Shown here piece by piece: positions 23,791 to 37,231 of a stretch of DNA of 64,000 nt. The stretch comes from Acidobacteriaceae bacterium. Its GTDB lineage: Bacteria > Acidobacteriota > Terriglobia > Terriglobales > Acidobacteriaceae. Location of the stretch: NCBI GenBank assembly GCA_027449965.1, contig DAIDKP010000003.1, positions 1-64,000 of the forward strand, in the 5' to 3' direction. The notes beneath the pieces were generated by a model that ran no database searches, was not told the DNA's origin, and was given only the letters and a program-made list of their open reading frames with translations. Both the position numbers and the translations under genes were made by a program. How positions within the stretch are numbered: position 1 is the stretch's first letter; each line of letters starts with the position of its first letter.

Positions 23791-26271
23791 CTACCGCTGT
23801 GAAGTGGGTTTGGGCAGACGCAGCGGCGCATTGGCCTGCGTTGCAGCCATGCCCGGCACGGTAGCAGCCTGCGCTGCTGTGCGTGCCGCCGCACTCAGCT
23901 TCGCCAGCTCATCCTGCGCCGCGTGCAACGAAGGCAGATCCTTATCAGCACTCTGCCAGGTGGATCGCTGCAACATCAAGAACTCCGTTGCCGCTTCCGC
24001 TTCGCGCCCCTGCGCAGCCAGTGCGCGAGCCAGTCCCAGTTGCGCCAGCGAAGTATCCACGCTCAGCGGATCAAGATCGGGATGCGACAGCAGCTTGCGG
24101 AACTCGACCTCTGCCAACTCCGGCTGTTTCTCCGCCAGGTATGCGCGAGCGCGGAGCAGCCAGATATCCGGGCTGCACGACTCATATCCAATGGACTTGC
24201 GCAGCGCCTCCACAGCCACTTCGGGCTTGTCCTCAGCCAACGCAATCGATGCGCTGATCTCCGGCGCCCACACCTGCTGCCACAGCGTTCCCGCCGGGTG
24301 CGCGGCCAGGCCCTGCTGCATCTCGGTGGTTGCCTTTTCCAATTCGCCGCCCTGTGCCCATGCCAGCGCCATCGGAGCGCTGTCCACCATCTCCGGCAAA
24401 TCCTTCATCGTCGCCGCCGCAGTGGCCGTCAATCCCAGCCTGGCCTCTGTCCACGCAAGGGCCGCCAGATGCCGATCGGCTTCGCCCACCATGCCCTGGC
24501 TGCGCCACAGCTCGGCGGCTGCTTGCGCATCAGCCTCGGCGTCGCGCACTTCGCCCAGCGCAAACTCTCTTCGCGCATCCAGCAGGCGTATCTGCGCCAT
24601 GTGCGCGGGTGCTGCTGCGGCCCACGCGCGTTCGGCCTGCATCGCCTTTTCGTCGTTCTGCTCTACGCCAATTTCAAACGCAATCCAGTGCAATCGCTCA
24701 TCCTGCAATCCGTGCGTGGTCGCCAGCCGGACAGTTCCCTCCGCTTCATTCAGCCGTCCGGCCTGCAGCTGCCCCTGGGCCAGCAGCGCATAGACGCCCG
24801 CATCCTCATCGTCCAGTTCCAGCGCCCTCCATGCTGGCTCCAGCGACTTCACCGGCTCTCCCAGTTGCTGCTCGATCCGTGCCTGCGCCTTTTGCGGCCT
24901 TGCATCCAGACGATAGATTGCGCCCCAGGCTTTGGCCTCCTGCAGCGCCGCATTCAGGTCTTCACTCACGCGCTCGGCATACTCCGTCTGCACCTGCATG
25001 GCCAGGTTTGGCAACAGGCTGTTGCGCGCGTCCCATGCCTGACGGAGACTGGCAGCGGCCAGCTCCGGCTGGCGCGCATCCGCGTAGAGTTCGCTCAAAG
25101 CCATCTGCGCCAGCGCAAAGTGCCTGTCCACTTCCAGCGACTTCTGCATGGTCACAATCGCAGCGTTTGTCTGCCCGGCGGCGGCCTGCCGCTGTGCCTC
25201 CGCATAGTCCTTCAGCGCTTTCACAATCGGCTCTCCCGGACGGCTCAGCGGCTGGCTGCTCCGCCTCACCGACGCGCGACTTTCTCCCAGTTGTCGGCGC
25301 AGATCGCCCACCACCTGCGGCAGCACGTTCACGACTCCGGCCTCATCCGAAGCAATCCCCGCGCTGCGCGCCCGTTGCTGGTCTGTCCCGCAGGCGCGCG
25401 CTTCCAGTGTCAACACCAGATTGTGGCCTACGCGTCGCAGCGCCCCGCTCACATAGAGATCGTCTCCGCGCACATGGCAAGCGCGCCGCGCGAGCCGATC
25501 GGTCAGATCACCCATCTGTACGCTCGCCTTGCCGCCGCTCAACGCTGCACTCACCTGCCTGGCGGTTGCCACGGAGACGAAGGGAGATTGTTCCAGTTCC
25601 AGCCGCACCGCCGCATTCAACGCTGCTTCCATCGGGCCGCTCTGATTCGATCCCGTCTGGTCAAGCCCCTGGTCAAGCACCTGATCCAGCACCTGGCTCA
25701 GTACCACCTTCACCCCTGTCGGCTGTGGACGATGGATCCACGACCACGCAGCCCACACACCCGCCCCGACCACAAGCACGGCAGCCACGACCCCTGCCAT
25801 CCGCCGCAGTCCCGCACGCTCCTGTGCGGTCAGTTGGCGTCGGCCCTCCACCACTTCAGCGTCATCGTCGATGGACAGATACGGCGCATAGCCCGGCGCA
25901 ACTTCTTCGACGGGCGCTTCCGCCGTATCGGCCCATATCTCCGGCTGAAAGATCACTTCAGCTTCCAGCGTTTGCGTGCCATCCTCCCCGGCAATCAGGA
26001 GCTTTTCGCCGCCTGAAGCCGTCTCCAGCAGTTTGCCCAGCCGCTCCAGATACTCTTCCAGCGGAATGCTTCCGCTCGCATCTTCAGGCAGGATTCCGGC
26101 CTTCAGCTCAGCCTCGGGAATCGCCCTGTGCGGATTGCGCACCAGATACTCCAGCAGGTCAAACTCCTGTGCACGCAGCGGAACCTCTGTGCCATCCAGA
26201 ACGCAACTGCGATGCCGCGGATCAATCTCCATCCCCGCCACGCGATACCGTCCCTGCCGTCGTGCCGCCAT
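23791..26271 (-). CDS. Membrane-anchored winged-helix/TPR regulator
   Basis: 826 residues. An OmpR/ToxR-like DNA-binding domain at the N-terminus (about 5-100; 'AQEFDLLEYLVRNPHRAI', with a degenerate recognition-helix region) is joined by an acidic linker to one transmembrane helix (about 158-179), giving CadC/ToxR-like topology. After a short repeat 'QVLDQVLDQGLDQ' the periplasmic part holds a region resembling a TolB/adenylate-cyclase-associated N-terminal domain, then at least eight TPR-like repeats (about 340-780). Acidobacteria carry many such proteins; their signals are mostly unknown. It ends 5 bp from ppk1 in convergent orientation. Confidence 0.75.
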   Translation of the reverse strand: MAARRQGRYRVAGMEIDPRHRSCVLDGTEVPLRAQEFDLLEYLVRNPHRAIPEAELKAGILPEDASGSIPLEEYLERLGKLLETASGGEKLLIAGEDGTQTLEAEVIFQPEIWADTAEAPVEEVAPGYAPYLSIDDDAEVVEGRRQLTAQERAGLRRMAGVVAAVLVVGAGVWAAWSWIHRPQPTGVKVVLSQVLDQVLDQGLDQTGSNQSGPMEAALNAAVRLELEQSPFVSVATARQVSAALSGGKASVQMGDLTDRLARRACHVRGDDLYVSGALRRVGHNLVLTLEARACGTDQQRARSAGIASDEAGVVNVLPQVVGDLRRQLGESRASVRRSSQPLSRPGEPIVKALKDYAEAQRQAAAGQTNAAIVTMQKSLEVDRHFALAQMALSELYADARQPELAAASLRQAWDARNSLLPNLAMQVQTEYAERVSEDLNAALQEAKAWGAIYRLDARPQKAQARIEQQLGEPVKSLEPAWRALELDDEDAGVYALLAQGQLQAGRLNEAEGTVRLATTHGLQDERLHWIAFEIGVEQNDEKAMQAERAWAAAAPAHMAQIRLLDARREFALGEVRDAEADAQAAAELWRSQGMVGEADRHLAALAWTEARLGLTATAAATMKDLPEMVDSAPMALAWAQGGELEKATTEMQQGLAAHPAGTLWQQVWAPEISASIALAEDKPEVAVEALRKSIGYESCSPDIWLLRARAYLAEKQPELAEVEFRKLLSHPDLDPLSVDTSLAQLGLARALAAQGREAEAATEFLMLQRSTWQSADKDLPSLHAAQDELAKLSAAARTAAQAATVPGMAATQANAPLRLPKPTSQR

Positions 26272-26746
26272 CTGTACTCCTGAGCTTTGTCTGCCTTCCC
26301 GCGTGCTGGCGGGTTCCCAGACCTGAATTTACAAATCAGTTTTCGCGATCAGTATTCGACAATCAGCATACTTGACCCATCCATATCCTTGCCCCGGCCC
26401 GCTTGCTCATCCCACCGCTGGCCGACCTGCGCGCCATGGATTTTTCCTCGGAATCCAGAGCTCCACCACCGCGCTTCCTCTGCCCTGCGGCGGCCCGGGA
26501 AAGCCATGATTTTGCCCATCCCAACAGGTAACACGCCGGATTGCTCTCTGATTTCTGCGGGCAGTACAATCAGGGCAATTACGAGAGTGCGGCCTGTGGA
26601 CCGGCTTTCGTACCCGGCGGCTGATCCGCCCCGGAACCAACGGCTGCTGTTCTGGCTCTTCGATTCTTCCCTGTCCCGGATGCCGGTTGCATCGGGACAC
26701 TCGGCGAACCAGCCAGCCATCTCCAATCAGCTCACGTGAGGGAACC
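26272..26746. other. Divergent intergenic region
   Basis: 475 bases between divergent starts of the wHTH-TPR gene and the oxidoreductase. No coding frame is supported. It holds a candidate promoter for the oxidoreductase (listed separately), leaving a leader of roughly 170 bases; no recognised riboswitch was seen. Confidence 0.5.
26541..26570 (+). promoter_or_regulatory. Candidate sigma-70 promoter for nifJ-like gene
   Basis: TTGCTC (26541-26546) and TACAAT (26565-26570) with an 18-base spacer, about 175 bases before the ATG. It matches consensus moderately and is the best visible candidate in the intergenic region. Confidence 0.4.
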
Positions 26747-31450
<4,704 letters not shown>

Positions 31451-31469
31451 GTCCAAACCGTAACCATGG

Positions 31470-31510
31470 ATGGCCGTCTGCGCGGTTGCGCAGGCGGCCA
31501 TTTTTCTTTT
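31470..31510 (+). terminator. Rho-independent terminator of nifJ-like gene
   Basis: A 14-bp stem (31470-31483 with 31488-31501, one G-T pair) and GGTT loop, running straight into TTTTTCTTTT. A strong intrinsic terminator 20 bases after the stop codon. Confidence 0.93.
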
Positions 31511-31578
31511 GCGGATTTTCTCATTTCCAGGCCGTGTCCGGGTTACTCTTGCTGCGAAGCCATTTTGCGAGGTGACAC

Positions 31579-32007
31579 GTGCTCAAAGACATCCTCCAGC
31601 TCAAAGCCATTCCACCGGACTCCGACCTTGGCCTGCTGATGCTGCGGCTGACGACGATCACGCCGCTGTTTCTGAAGCATGGCATCGAAAAGATCTTCAC
31701 GTTCTCGCAGATGGCCGCGCACTTTCCCGATCCGCTGCACATCGGGCCGGTGCCGAGCCTGGCGTTTGCGATGATCTCGGACTCGATCTGCACGCTGCTG
31801 ATGATCCTGGGCATTGCCACGCGATGGGCAGCGGCGATTGTCTTTGTCAACGTCTTTGTGGCCTGGGCGCTGGTGCATCACTTCCAGTTCCTTGGCCATG
31901 GGGCGGACCACGGCGAGCTGATTGTGCTGTACCTGGGCGTGACGCTGACGCTGTTTGTGAGCGGTCCGGGACGGTTCAGCCTGGACGCGCGAAGCGGGAA
32001 AAAGTGA
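31579..32007 (+). CDS. DoxX-family membrane protein
   Basis: 142-residue protein with four hydrophobic helices and the DoxX pattern: 'LLMLRLTTITPLFLKHGIEKI' first helix, 'MILGIATRWAAAIVFVN', and the C-terminal 'HGELIVLYLGVTLTLFVSGPG'. GTG start with GAGGTG 5 bases upstream. DoxX proteins are small inner-membrane proteins linked to thiosulfate:quinone oxidoreductase or stress responses; the role here is not known. It sits just after the oxidoreductase terminator, so it has its own transcript. Confidence 0.82.
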   Translation: MLKDILQLKAIPPDSDLGLLMLRLTTITPLFLKHGIEKIFTFSQMAAHFPDPLHIGPVPSLAFAMISDSICTLLMILGIATRWAAAIVFVNVFVAWALVHHFQFLGHGADHGELIVLYLGVTLTLFVSGPGRFSLDARSGKK

Positions 32008-32038
32008 GACGCGCGCTGCGCGCAAACCGCGGCCTACT

Positions 32039-32056
32039 GTTTACCGAACGGTAAAC
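32039..32056. promoter_or_regulatory. Perfect palindrome resembling a TetR-type operator
   Basis: GTTTACCG-AA-CGGTAAAC, an 18-bp perfect palindrome. The TTTACCG/CGGTAAA arms are typical of TetR-family operators. It lies between convergent genes (DoxX and the 178-residue gene), not upstream of either, so what it controls is unclear. No T-tract follows, so it is not a standard terminator. Confidence 0.45.
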
Positions 32057-32150
32057 CGAGCGAAGTGCGCAAAAGCAGGTTTAGAACTCAACTTGTTTTA
32101 TTCCATGGTTTTGCAAATAGACGGCGATCAATCTCTGCCGCTCGGTCGGT

Positions 32151-32168
32151 TACCCCCCGGGGGGGGTA
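32151..32168. repeat. C6G8 homopurine/homopyrimidine palindrome
   Basis: TA-CCCCCC-GGGGGGGG-TA, an 18-base near-palindrome of uninterrupted C then G, 15 bases beyond the stop of the 178-residue gene. It could form a very stable hairpin or a G-quadruplex-like structure, and is prone to slippage and sequencing error. Confidence 0.6.
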
Positions 32169-32182
32169 TATTATTTTTCTGG

Positions 32183-32719
32183 TTAACGCATTTCTGCGGT
32201 TTTGTTGTCGAGTTCATTACTAGTTGGCTGGGCTTCCGGTGCCGGATTGAGGGCAGTGGTGGAAGCGGCGGGTCGACCGGGTGAGCGGCGCTCGGTGGTG
32301 GCCATCGTGCTACGGAAGATCTGTGCGGCGTAGAGCAGACGCGCACCCCTGTCGGGCGGGCAGATGCCGGTGCCGATGCCGAAGGCGATGCAGGCGATGT
32401 AGTCGCTGATGGAATTCTGGTCGACGAGTGGCGGGACGGAGGCCATCCATGCGACGTCCGCATCGGGGCAGTTGCCGAAGTAGATTTCGTCCAGGATGAT
32501 GCCCTGGAGATAGGCGGAGCAGTAGGCGATGGCGCAGTTGAGGATGGCCGGATGCTGGATGGCAGCCGCGCCGAGACGGACTCTGGCAGAGCCTCCGCCG
32601 GCCGAGATAGCGAGACACATGCGTTTGATGAAGATGAGTTTGTCTTCAAGGCTGGCGTTGTGCCGAGTGGCGAGGGTGCGAAGATCCTTCAATTTTCCGA
32701 TGACGTCTGCGGATTCCAT
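32183..32719 (-). CDS. Hypothetical protein with strong RBS
   Basis: 178-residue protein of no recognised family. An ideal AGGAGG (plus-strand 32725-32730) lies exactly 5 bases before the ATG, so high translation is likely. The first 125 residues alternate charged helices and hydrophobic stretches ('LNCAIAYCSAYLQGIIL', 'ISDYIACIAFGIGTGICPP') with six cysteines (35, 62, 67, 84, 109, 119); the last 40 are a Ser/Pro/Thr-rich, probably disordered tail. No signal peptide or clear transmembrane helix. A terminator hairpin precedes the gene by 27 bases. Confidence 0.65.
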   Translation of the reverse strand: MESADVIGKLKDLRTLATRHNASLEDKLIFIKRMCLAISAGGGSARVRLGAAAIQHPAILNCAIAYCSAYLQGIILDEIYFGNCPDADVAWMASVPPLVDQNSISDYIACIAFGIGTGICPPDRGARLLYAAQIFRSTMATTERRSPGRPAASTTALNPAPEAQPTSNELDNKTAEMR

Positions 32720-32746
32720 GATTTCCTCCTGAAAAGGGGTTCTGCG

Positions 32747-32782
32747 AAAAAAGCAAAGGGCCGGACGTTGGCGTCCGGCCCT
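32747..32782 (-). terminator. Terminator/attenuator hairpin in leader of the 178-residue gene
   Basis: On the minus strand an 11-bp perfect stem (32772-32782 with 32757-32767, CCAA loop) is followed by TTGC and six T. It lies 27 bases upstream of the AGGAGG of the 178-residue gene and 330 bases past iorB. It either ends iorAB transcription or works as an attenuator for the following gene. Confidence 0.75.
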
Positions 32783-33068
32783 GATACTGCTGTGTGAGAC
32801 GAGCTTAGCACAGGGGTGAAGAATTGCCTGCCATTTTTCTGGTTTTTTATTCTATTTGGAATGAATAAGATAGGAGTTTTTTGAAGCTACGGGACTTGAC
32901 AGGGATTGGCGATGGATGCGGTGCGGGCGCAGGGACGAAGCGAGATCGGCGCGGCTACAGCGCTTTCGCTGATCCTGCTGGAGGCGTGTTTCCTGGATGC
33001 GCCTGGATGGCATTGCAAGAAAGATGCGCCTTCTCGGTGCTTTGGCGTGGAGGGTGGTTCGGGTTTTG

Positions 33069-33106
33069 CTGGAGCAGACTCGGATGGTGAATCCGTTCTG
33101 CTCCAG
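33069..33106 (-). other. Stem-loop immediately after iorB
   Basis: A 10-bp stem CTGGAGCAGA/TCTGCTCCAG plus an inner 5-bp stem CGGAT/ATCCG, located 8 bases past the iorB stop codon. There is no T-tract on the minus strand, so it is more likely a 3'-end stabiliser than a full terminator. Confidence 0.5.
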
Positions 33107-33113
33107 TTCTGTT

Positions 33114-35330
33114 TCAGGCAAAGCGGAAGCCGCTGCGCTTGAGAGGCAGGGTGCGAATGCGCTTGCCGGTTGCGGCGAAGACAGCGTTGGTTACGGCGGG
33201 AATCGCCGGTGGGAGCATGGGTTCGCCGAGGCCGGTGGGAGAAAATTCAGATTTGCGGAATTCGATCTCGATGGTTGGCGCCTGTCGCATCCGCAGGAGA
33301 GGCTGCTGATCGAAGTTATCCTGGACCGGCGCGCCGTGAGTGAAGGTAATCTCCTGCTCCATCTGGCTCAACCCTTCGAGGATGCCGCCGGCGGTGAGAT
33401 TGTCGGCTGCGCGAGGGTTGATGAGCTGACTGCCGACGTCGCCGACGGCCCAGATGTGATGGACGGTGATGCGATTCTGGGCATCGACGCTGACCTCGGC
33501 CACCTCGGCAAAGTAGCTGAGGTGGCAGAAGAAAGCCGCGAGGCCAAAGCCGCGACCTGACTGCTGGGGACGCTTGCGCCAGTTGGAAATCTCCGCGACC
33601 CTTTCGAGCACGCCGCGCATCCGCTCAGGATTGAGGCTGGATGGGCGGTCCGGGTGTACTTCAAAGCCCGGCGCGGGGGTGTGCGCGAGCAGCTCGAGCT
33701 GGAAGTCCAGCGGATCGCGACCGGCTGCGACGGCCAGCTCGTCGAGAAAGGATTGCAGGATGAAGGCCTGGCCGTTGACGCCGGGAGCGCGAAGCGGTCC
33801 GGTGCGGGATCGAAAGGGGATGGAGTTGGAGAGGCCAAGCTGATAGGCCGGGACGTATCCGCCGGGGAAATCAGGGCCCACGCCGCCGCTTGTGATGGTT
33901 CGCTTGCCATCGCCAAAGGTGACGTAGTGCTGACGCCAGGCGACGAGCTTGCCGGAAGGATCCAGACCGGCTTTGAGGCCAATGGTTGCGGCGGGCCGAT
34001 AGTTGTCGTGGGTCATGTCATCTTCGCGTGACCAGGTGAGCTTGACCGGTTTGCCCACCTGCCTGCTGAGCCAGGCTGCTTCGACATCGGCATCGCCGAC
34101 GAAGCGGCGACCAAACGAGCCACCGGAGCGCATCATGTTCAGTTTGACATCGGAAGGGAGGATGCCGGTGATCTTTGCGGTGAGCCGCTTTGCGGAGGCG
34201 GGATCCTGGGAGTTGCTCCACAGCTCCAGCTTGCCCGCGGCGAAGGATGCCGTGGCCCCCTGCGGCTCCAGCGTGTTGTGGGAGAGAAAGGGAAACGAAT
34301 AGGTGGCTTCGAGCACTTTTGCCGCGCCGTGCAAGGCAGCATCGACATCACCGTATTGGCTGACGACCTGTCCGTAGGGCTGCTTCAATGCCTCAGCGGC
34401 CTGCTGCTCGAAGGTGGTGGAATCCTGAAAAGTGCCAGAGCCGAAGTCCCAGTCAACCTGAAGACTGGCGCGCGCGCTTTGAGCCTGCCACCAGGTGTCA
34501 GCGAGGATTGCGACGCCGGGTTCGAGGCCGGGGTTGAGCGGAAGGACAGGATCGTCGGTGAGGGTGCCGGCGATGACGATGACCTTGCGTACTCCGGGCA
34601 TTTTGGCGATTTCGTCGGTGTTGGCGGTTTTTACCTTGCCGCCGAAGACGGGACACTTCTCGATGACGGCATGGAGCATGCCGGGCAGCTCGACATCGAT
34701 GCCGAAGAGCGGTTTGCCCTGGACGATGGCCGCGGTATCGACCCCTTCTGGCGATGTGCCGAGGATGGTGTACGATGCCGGATCCTTGAGCTTGACGGAG
34801 TCGAGCGCGGGCGGGGTGAGCGTGGCTGCTTTGGCAACCAGTTCGCCATAGCCGGCGGAGCGACCCGAGGCGGAGTGGAGGACGTGGCCGGCGTGAGTGG
34901 TGCACTCCGACTCCGGCACGCTCCAGGATGTGGCGGCGGCCTGGACGAGCATCTGTCGCCAGGCAGCTCCGACGCGGCGCATGGGATCCCAGTTCATGGG
35001 GGTTGCCGTGCTGCCGCCGAGAAACTGGAAGCCGTAGAGGCTGGCATCGCTCTCTGCCTGCTCGACGCGAACCGAATTCCAGTCCACATCCAGCTCCTCT
35101 GCGATGAGCATGGGCAGCATGGTCTTCGATCCCTGACCGGCTTCGGGATTTTTGGCCATGATGGTGACGGCACCGTCGGGCGCAATGCGAAGAAAAGGTC
35201 GCGGCGAGAGGGTGTTTGCGGAGCGATTGGAGCGCTGACCGTAGGCGAGGAGATCGGCGTCGATGCCGAGGAGAAACGCGCCGCTGGCGGTGGCGGTGAT
35301 CTTCAGAAAGGTTCGGCGATCAAGATTCAT
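33114..35330 (-). CDS. iorB: Isoquinoline 1-oxidoreductase-type molybdopterin subunit
   Basis: 738-residue large subunit of a molybdenum hydroxylase in the xanthine dehydrogenase family. It begins with a twin-arginine signal ([18 protein letters not shown]), so the folded enzyme with cofactor is exported to the periplasm. Molybdopterin-binding motifs: '[14 protein letters not shown]', 'GGSFGRRF', '[11 protein letters not shown]', and near the C-terminus 'GLGEP', holding the catalytic Glu. Its ATG overlaps the iorA stop (ATGA), so the two subunits are coupled. Substrates of this group include N-heterocycles and aldehydes; the actual one is unknown. No XdhC-type chaperone or cytochrome subunit is adjacent. 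Confidence 0.9.
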   Translation of the reverse strand: MNLDRRTFLKITATASGAFLLGIDADLLAYGQRSNRSANTLSPRPFLRIAPDGAVTIMAKNPEAGQGSKTMLPMLIAEELDVDWNSVRVEQAESDASLYGFQFLGGSTATPMNWDPMRRVGAAWRQMLVQAAATSWSVPESECTTHAGHVLHSASGRSAGYGELVAKAATLTPPALDSVKLKDPASYTILGTSPEGVDTAAIVQGKPLFGIDVELPGMLHAVIEKCPVFGGKVKTANTDEIAKMPGVRKVIVIAGTLTDDPVLPLNPGLEPGVAILADTWWQAQSARASLQVDWDFGSGTFQDSTTFEQQAAEALKQPYGQVVSQYGDVDAALHGAAKVLEATYSFPFLSHNTLEPQGATASFAAGKLELWSNSQDPASAKRLTAKITGILPSDVKLNMMRSGGSFGRRFVGDADVEAAWLSRQVGKPVKLTWSREDDMTHDNYRPAATIGLKAGLDPSGKLVAWRQHYVTFGDGKRTITSGGVGPDFPGGYVPAYQLGLSNSIPFRSRTGPLRAPGVNGQAFILQSFLDELAVAAGRDPLDFQLELLAHTPAPGFEVHPDRPSSLNPERMRGVLERVAEISNWRKRPQQSGRGFGLAAFFCHLSYFAEVAEVSVDAQNRITVHHIWAVGDVGSQLINPRAADNLTAGGILEGLSQMEQEITFTHGAPVQDNFDQQPLLRMRQAPTIEIEFRKSEFSPTGLGEPMLPPAIPAVTNAVFAATGKRIRTLPLKRSGFRFA

Positions 35331-35803
35331 TGCGCACCCCCTTTGGCGGCCATCAGCCCGGCGGCGCGGCGAATGGCTTCGCGAATCCGGGGATAGGTGC
35401 CGCAGCGACAGAGATTGCCGTTCATGGCAGCGGCAATCTCGGCATCTGTGGGACTGGAGTTGTTGGCAAGCAATGCCGCGGCGGACATGATCTGGCCGGA
35501 TTGGCAGTAGCCGCACTGCGGCACATCGACAGCCTGCCAGGCGAGTTGGACCGGATGGGTTTCCGAATCGGAGAGACCCTCGATGGTGGTGATCTCCATC
35601 TTTTCGACGGAGCCGACCGGCGTCTTGCAGGAGCGGACAGCGCGGCCATTGACATGGACGGTGCAGGCGCCGCAGTAGGAGATGCCGCAGCCGTATTTGG
35701 TGCCTTTCAGCCCCAGCGTATCTCGCAAAACCCACAACAGCGGCGTATCTGCCGCTGCATCGACGGTGTGCGGCTGTTTATTGATGCTGAGTGTAATCGC
35801 CAT
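35327..35803 (-). CDS. iorA: [2Fe-2S] subunit of the molybdenum hydroxylase
   Basis: 158 residues carrying the two [2Fe-2S] clusters of this enzyme class: a plant-ferredoxin-type cluster with Cys in '[20 protein letters not shown]' and 'RSC', and the second cluster in '[11 protein letters not shown]' and '[13 protein letters not shown]'. Electrons pass from the molybdenum centre to an external acceptor. It lacks a signal peptide and presumably hitch-hikes with the Tat-targeted large subunit. First gene of the iorAB operon, divergent from an AraC-family regulator 252 bases away. Confidence 0.93.
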   Translation of the reverse strand: MAITLSINKQPHTVDAAADTPLLWVLRDTLGLKGTKYGCGISYCGACTVHVNGRAVRSCKTPVGSVEKMEITTIEGLSDSETHPVQLAWQAVDVPQCGYCQSGQIMSAAALLANNSSPTDAEIAAAMNGNLCRCGTYPRIREAIRRAAGLMAAKGGAQ

Positions 35804-36055
35804 GCTGCGTCTCCTCTCGCGCGTCTTCCGATACCAGCCATTCTATGCCTCTGTACGGGAACCGGACTGTTTTTGGATCGACAAATTCTTGATGAACTCT
35901 TTCAGGATGCAGTGTAGGGTATGACGGCAAGAGTGAATTTTCCTGATCGTGTCGATTTTTTGCCTGATTCTCTTGCGAGCAAGGGTTTCGGCTGACGCCC
36001 GATGTGGGCGAGAGCTATGCTGGGAGGGAAAGTGAATGATTGAGGTGTGAGCCGA

Positions 36056-37012
36056 ATGATACAGCGGGCCAAAGACTCCAGAAAAGTGCTGATATCGAGA
36101 TCCATCCAAAGCTGGAGTGCGGAACTGGCGGAAAAGATTGCCTGGTTCACCGAGGCTGAGCCGAAGCGCATCACCGAGATTCCGGGGCTGTCGCTGGTGC
36201 GGAGAACGGCACCGACGGCTCCGTGCATGGGGATGTACATGCCCAGCCTGATTGTTGTGGCGCAAGGCAGCAAACGTGTGGACCTGGGACAAACGACGTT
36301 TTACTATGATCGATCGAGATTTCTGCTGACATCGATGGACTTGCCGATTGTGAGCCAGGTGGTGGAGGCGAGCGAAGCCAAGCCGCTGCTGGCGTTGTCA
36401 CTTGCGCTGGATATGACGGTCGTACGCGAGTTGCTGCGTCGCGATGAGGTTCATCTGCGCGAGGGATCTCTGGATTCTCCTGCGATGGTGACGGGCACGG
36501 TCACAACCGAACTGCTGAACGCGTGTTGCCGGATGGTGGACCTGGTGGCGAATCCGCAGGATATTCCGTATCTGAGCAGCCTGATTCAGCGCGAGATCAT
36601 TTACCGGATTCTCTGTGGGCCGGAAGGCGCTCGACTGCGGGCGATTGCCACGTCGGGGGATCAAAGCCATCGGACGGCGCGCGCTGTAGCGTGGATTCGG
36701 AACAACTATGCGAAGCCGATTCGAGTGGATCATCTGGCCCACATTGCCGGCATGGGCGTATCGACGCTGCACCATCACTTCCGTATGCTGACGCACATGA
36801 GTCCGCTGCAATATCAGAAGCAACTGCGCCTGCAGGCGGCGCGCGGGCGAATGCTGCTGGATGGCGTGGATGCTTCGACGGTCGCGTTTGAGGTGGGATA
36901 CGAGAGCGTCAGCCAGTTCAATCGCGAATACAGCCGGTTCTATGGGCAGCCGCCGATGCGCGATATCAAGGCGCTGCGGGAAGCCAATACCGTGGCGCTG
37001 AACGTGGCCTGA
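36056..37012 (+). CDS. AraC-family transcriptional regulator
   Basis: 318 residues. The N-terminal half is the AraC_N type ('MGMYMPSLIVVAQGSKRVDLG', 'DLPIVSQVVEASEAKPLLAL'). The C-terminal half (about 215-305) has two helix-turn-helix motifs: 'IRVDHLAHIAGMGVSTLHHH' and 'STVAFEVGYESVSQFNREYS'. The ATG at 36056 has GAGG 10 bases upstream; a GTG at 36047 is alternative. It is divergent from iorAB, so it most likely regulates the molybdenum hydroxylase in response to its substrate. Confidence 0.9.
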   Translation: MIQRAKDSRKVLISRSIQSWSAELAEKIAWFTEAEPKRITEIPGLSLVRRTAPTAPCMGMYMPSLIVVAQGSKRVDLGQTTFYYDRSRFLLTSMDLPIVSQVVEASEAKPLLALSLALDMTVVRELLRRDEVHLREGSLDSPAMVTGTVTTELLNACCRMVDLVANPQDIPYLSSLIQREIIYRILCGPEGARLRAIATSGDQSHRTARAVAWIRNNYAKPIRVDHLAHIAGMGVSTLHHHFRMLTHMSPLQYQKQLRLQAARGRMLLDGVDASTVAFEVGYESVSQFNREYSRFYGQPPMRDIKALREANTVALNVA

Positions 37013-37231
37013 CAAAGCCGCTTGCTGTCGCCGATCTGAAGCGACGGTGAAGCCGGGGAAGATGCCGGAGCAAGGTGGACTTTGTCTCTTTACTGCGGGG
37101 GAACCTTTGCCGCGCCTGCCGGGCGATTGGTCGCGCCGGGTGAGCTTTGGCGTTTTACAGTCAGAAGAGCGAGTCCCTGGACTGGCCTGAGACGTGTCGT
37201 GCAACCATGTGAGCACAATTCGCGAGAACGA

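Larger units (their letters stand above)
32720..33113. other. Non-coding leader/trailer between iorB and the 178-residue gene
   Basis: 394 bases without a supported gene. Includes a terminator-like hairpin (32747-32782), an AT-rich stretch (about 32830-32885) that is the likeliest promoter zone for the 178-residue gene, and a stem-loop right after the iorB stop (33069-33106). Confidence 0.5.

Noticed and set aside
23923..26375. Two long plus-strand frames (697 and 681 residues) opposite the wHTH-TPR gene
   Set aside because: Arg/Pro/Gln-rich mirror frames without domains or start signals; the minus-strand TPR gene explains the region.
35331..35735. Long N-terminal extension of the iorB frame
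   Set aside because: It overlaps iorA; the ATG at 35330 begins a proper Tat signal and overlaps the iorA stop by ATGA.
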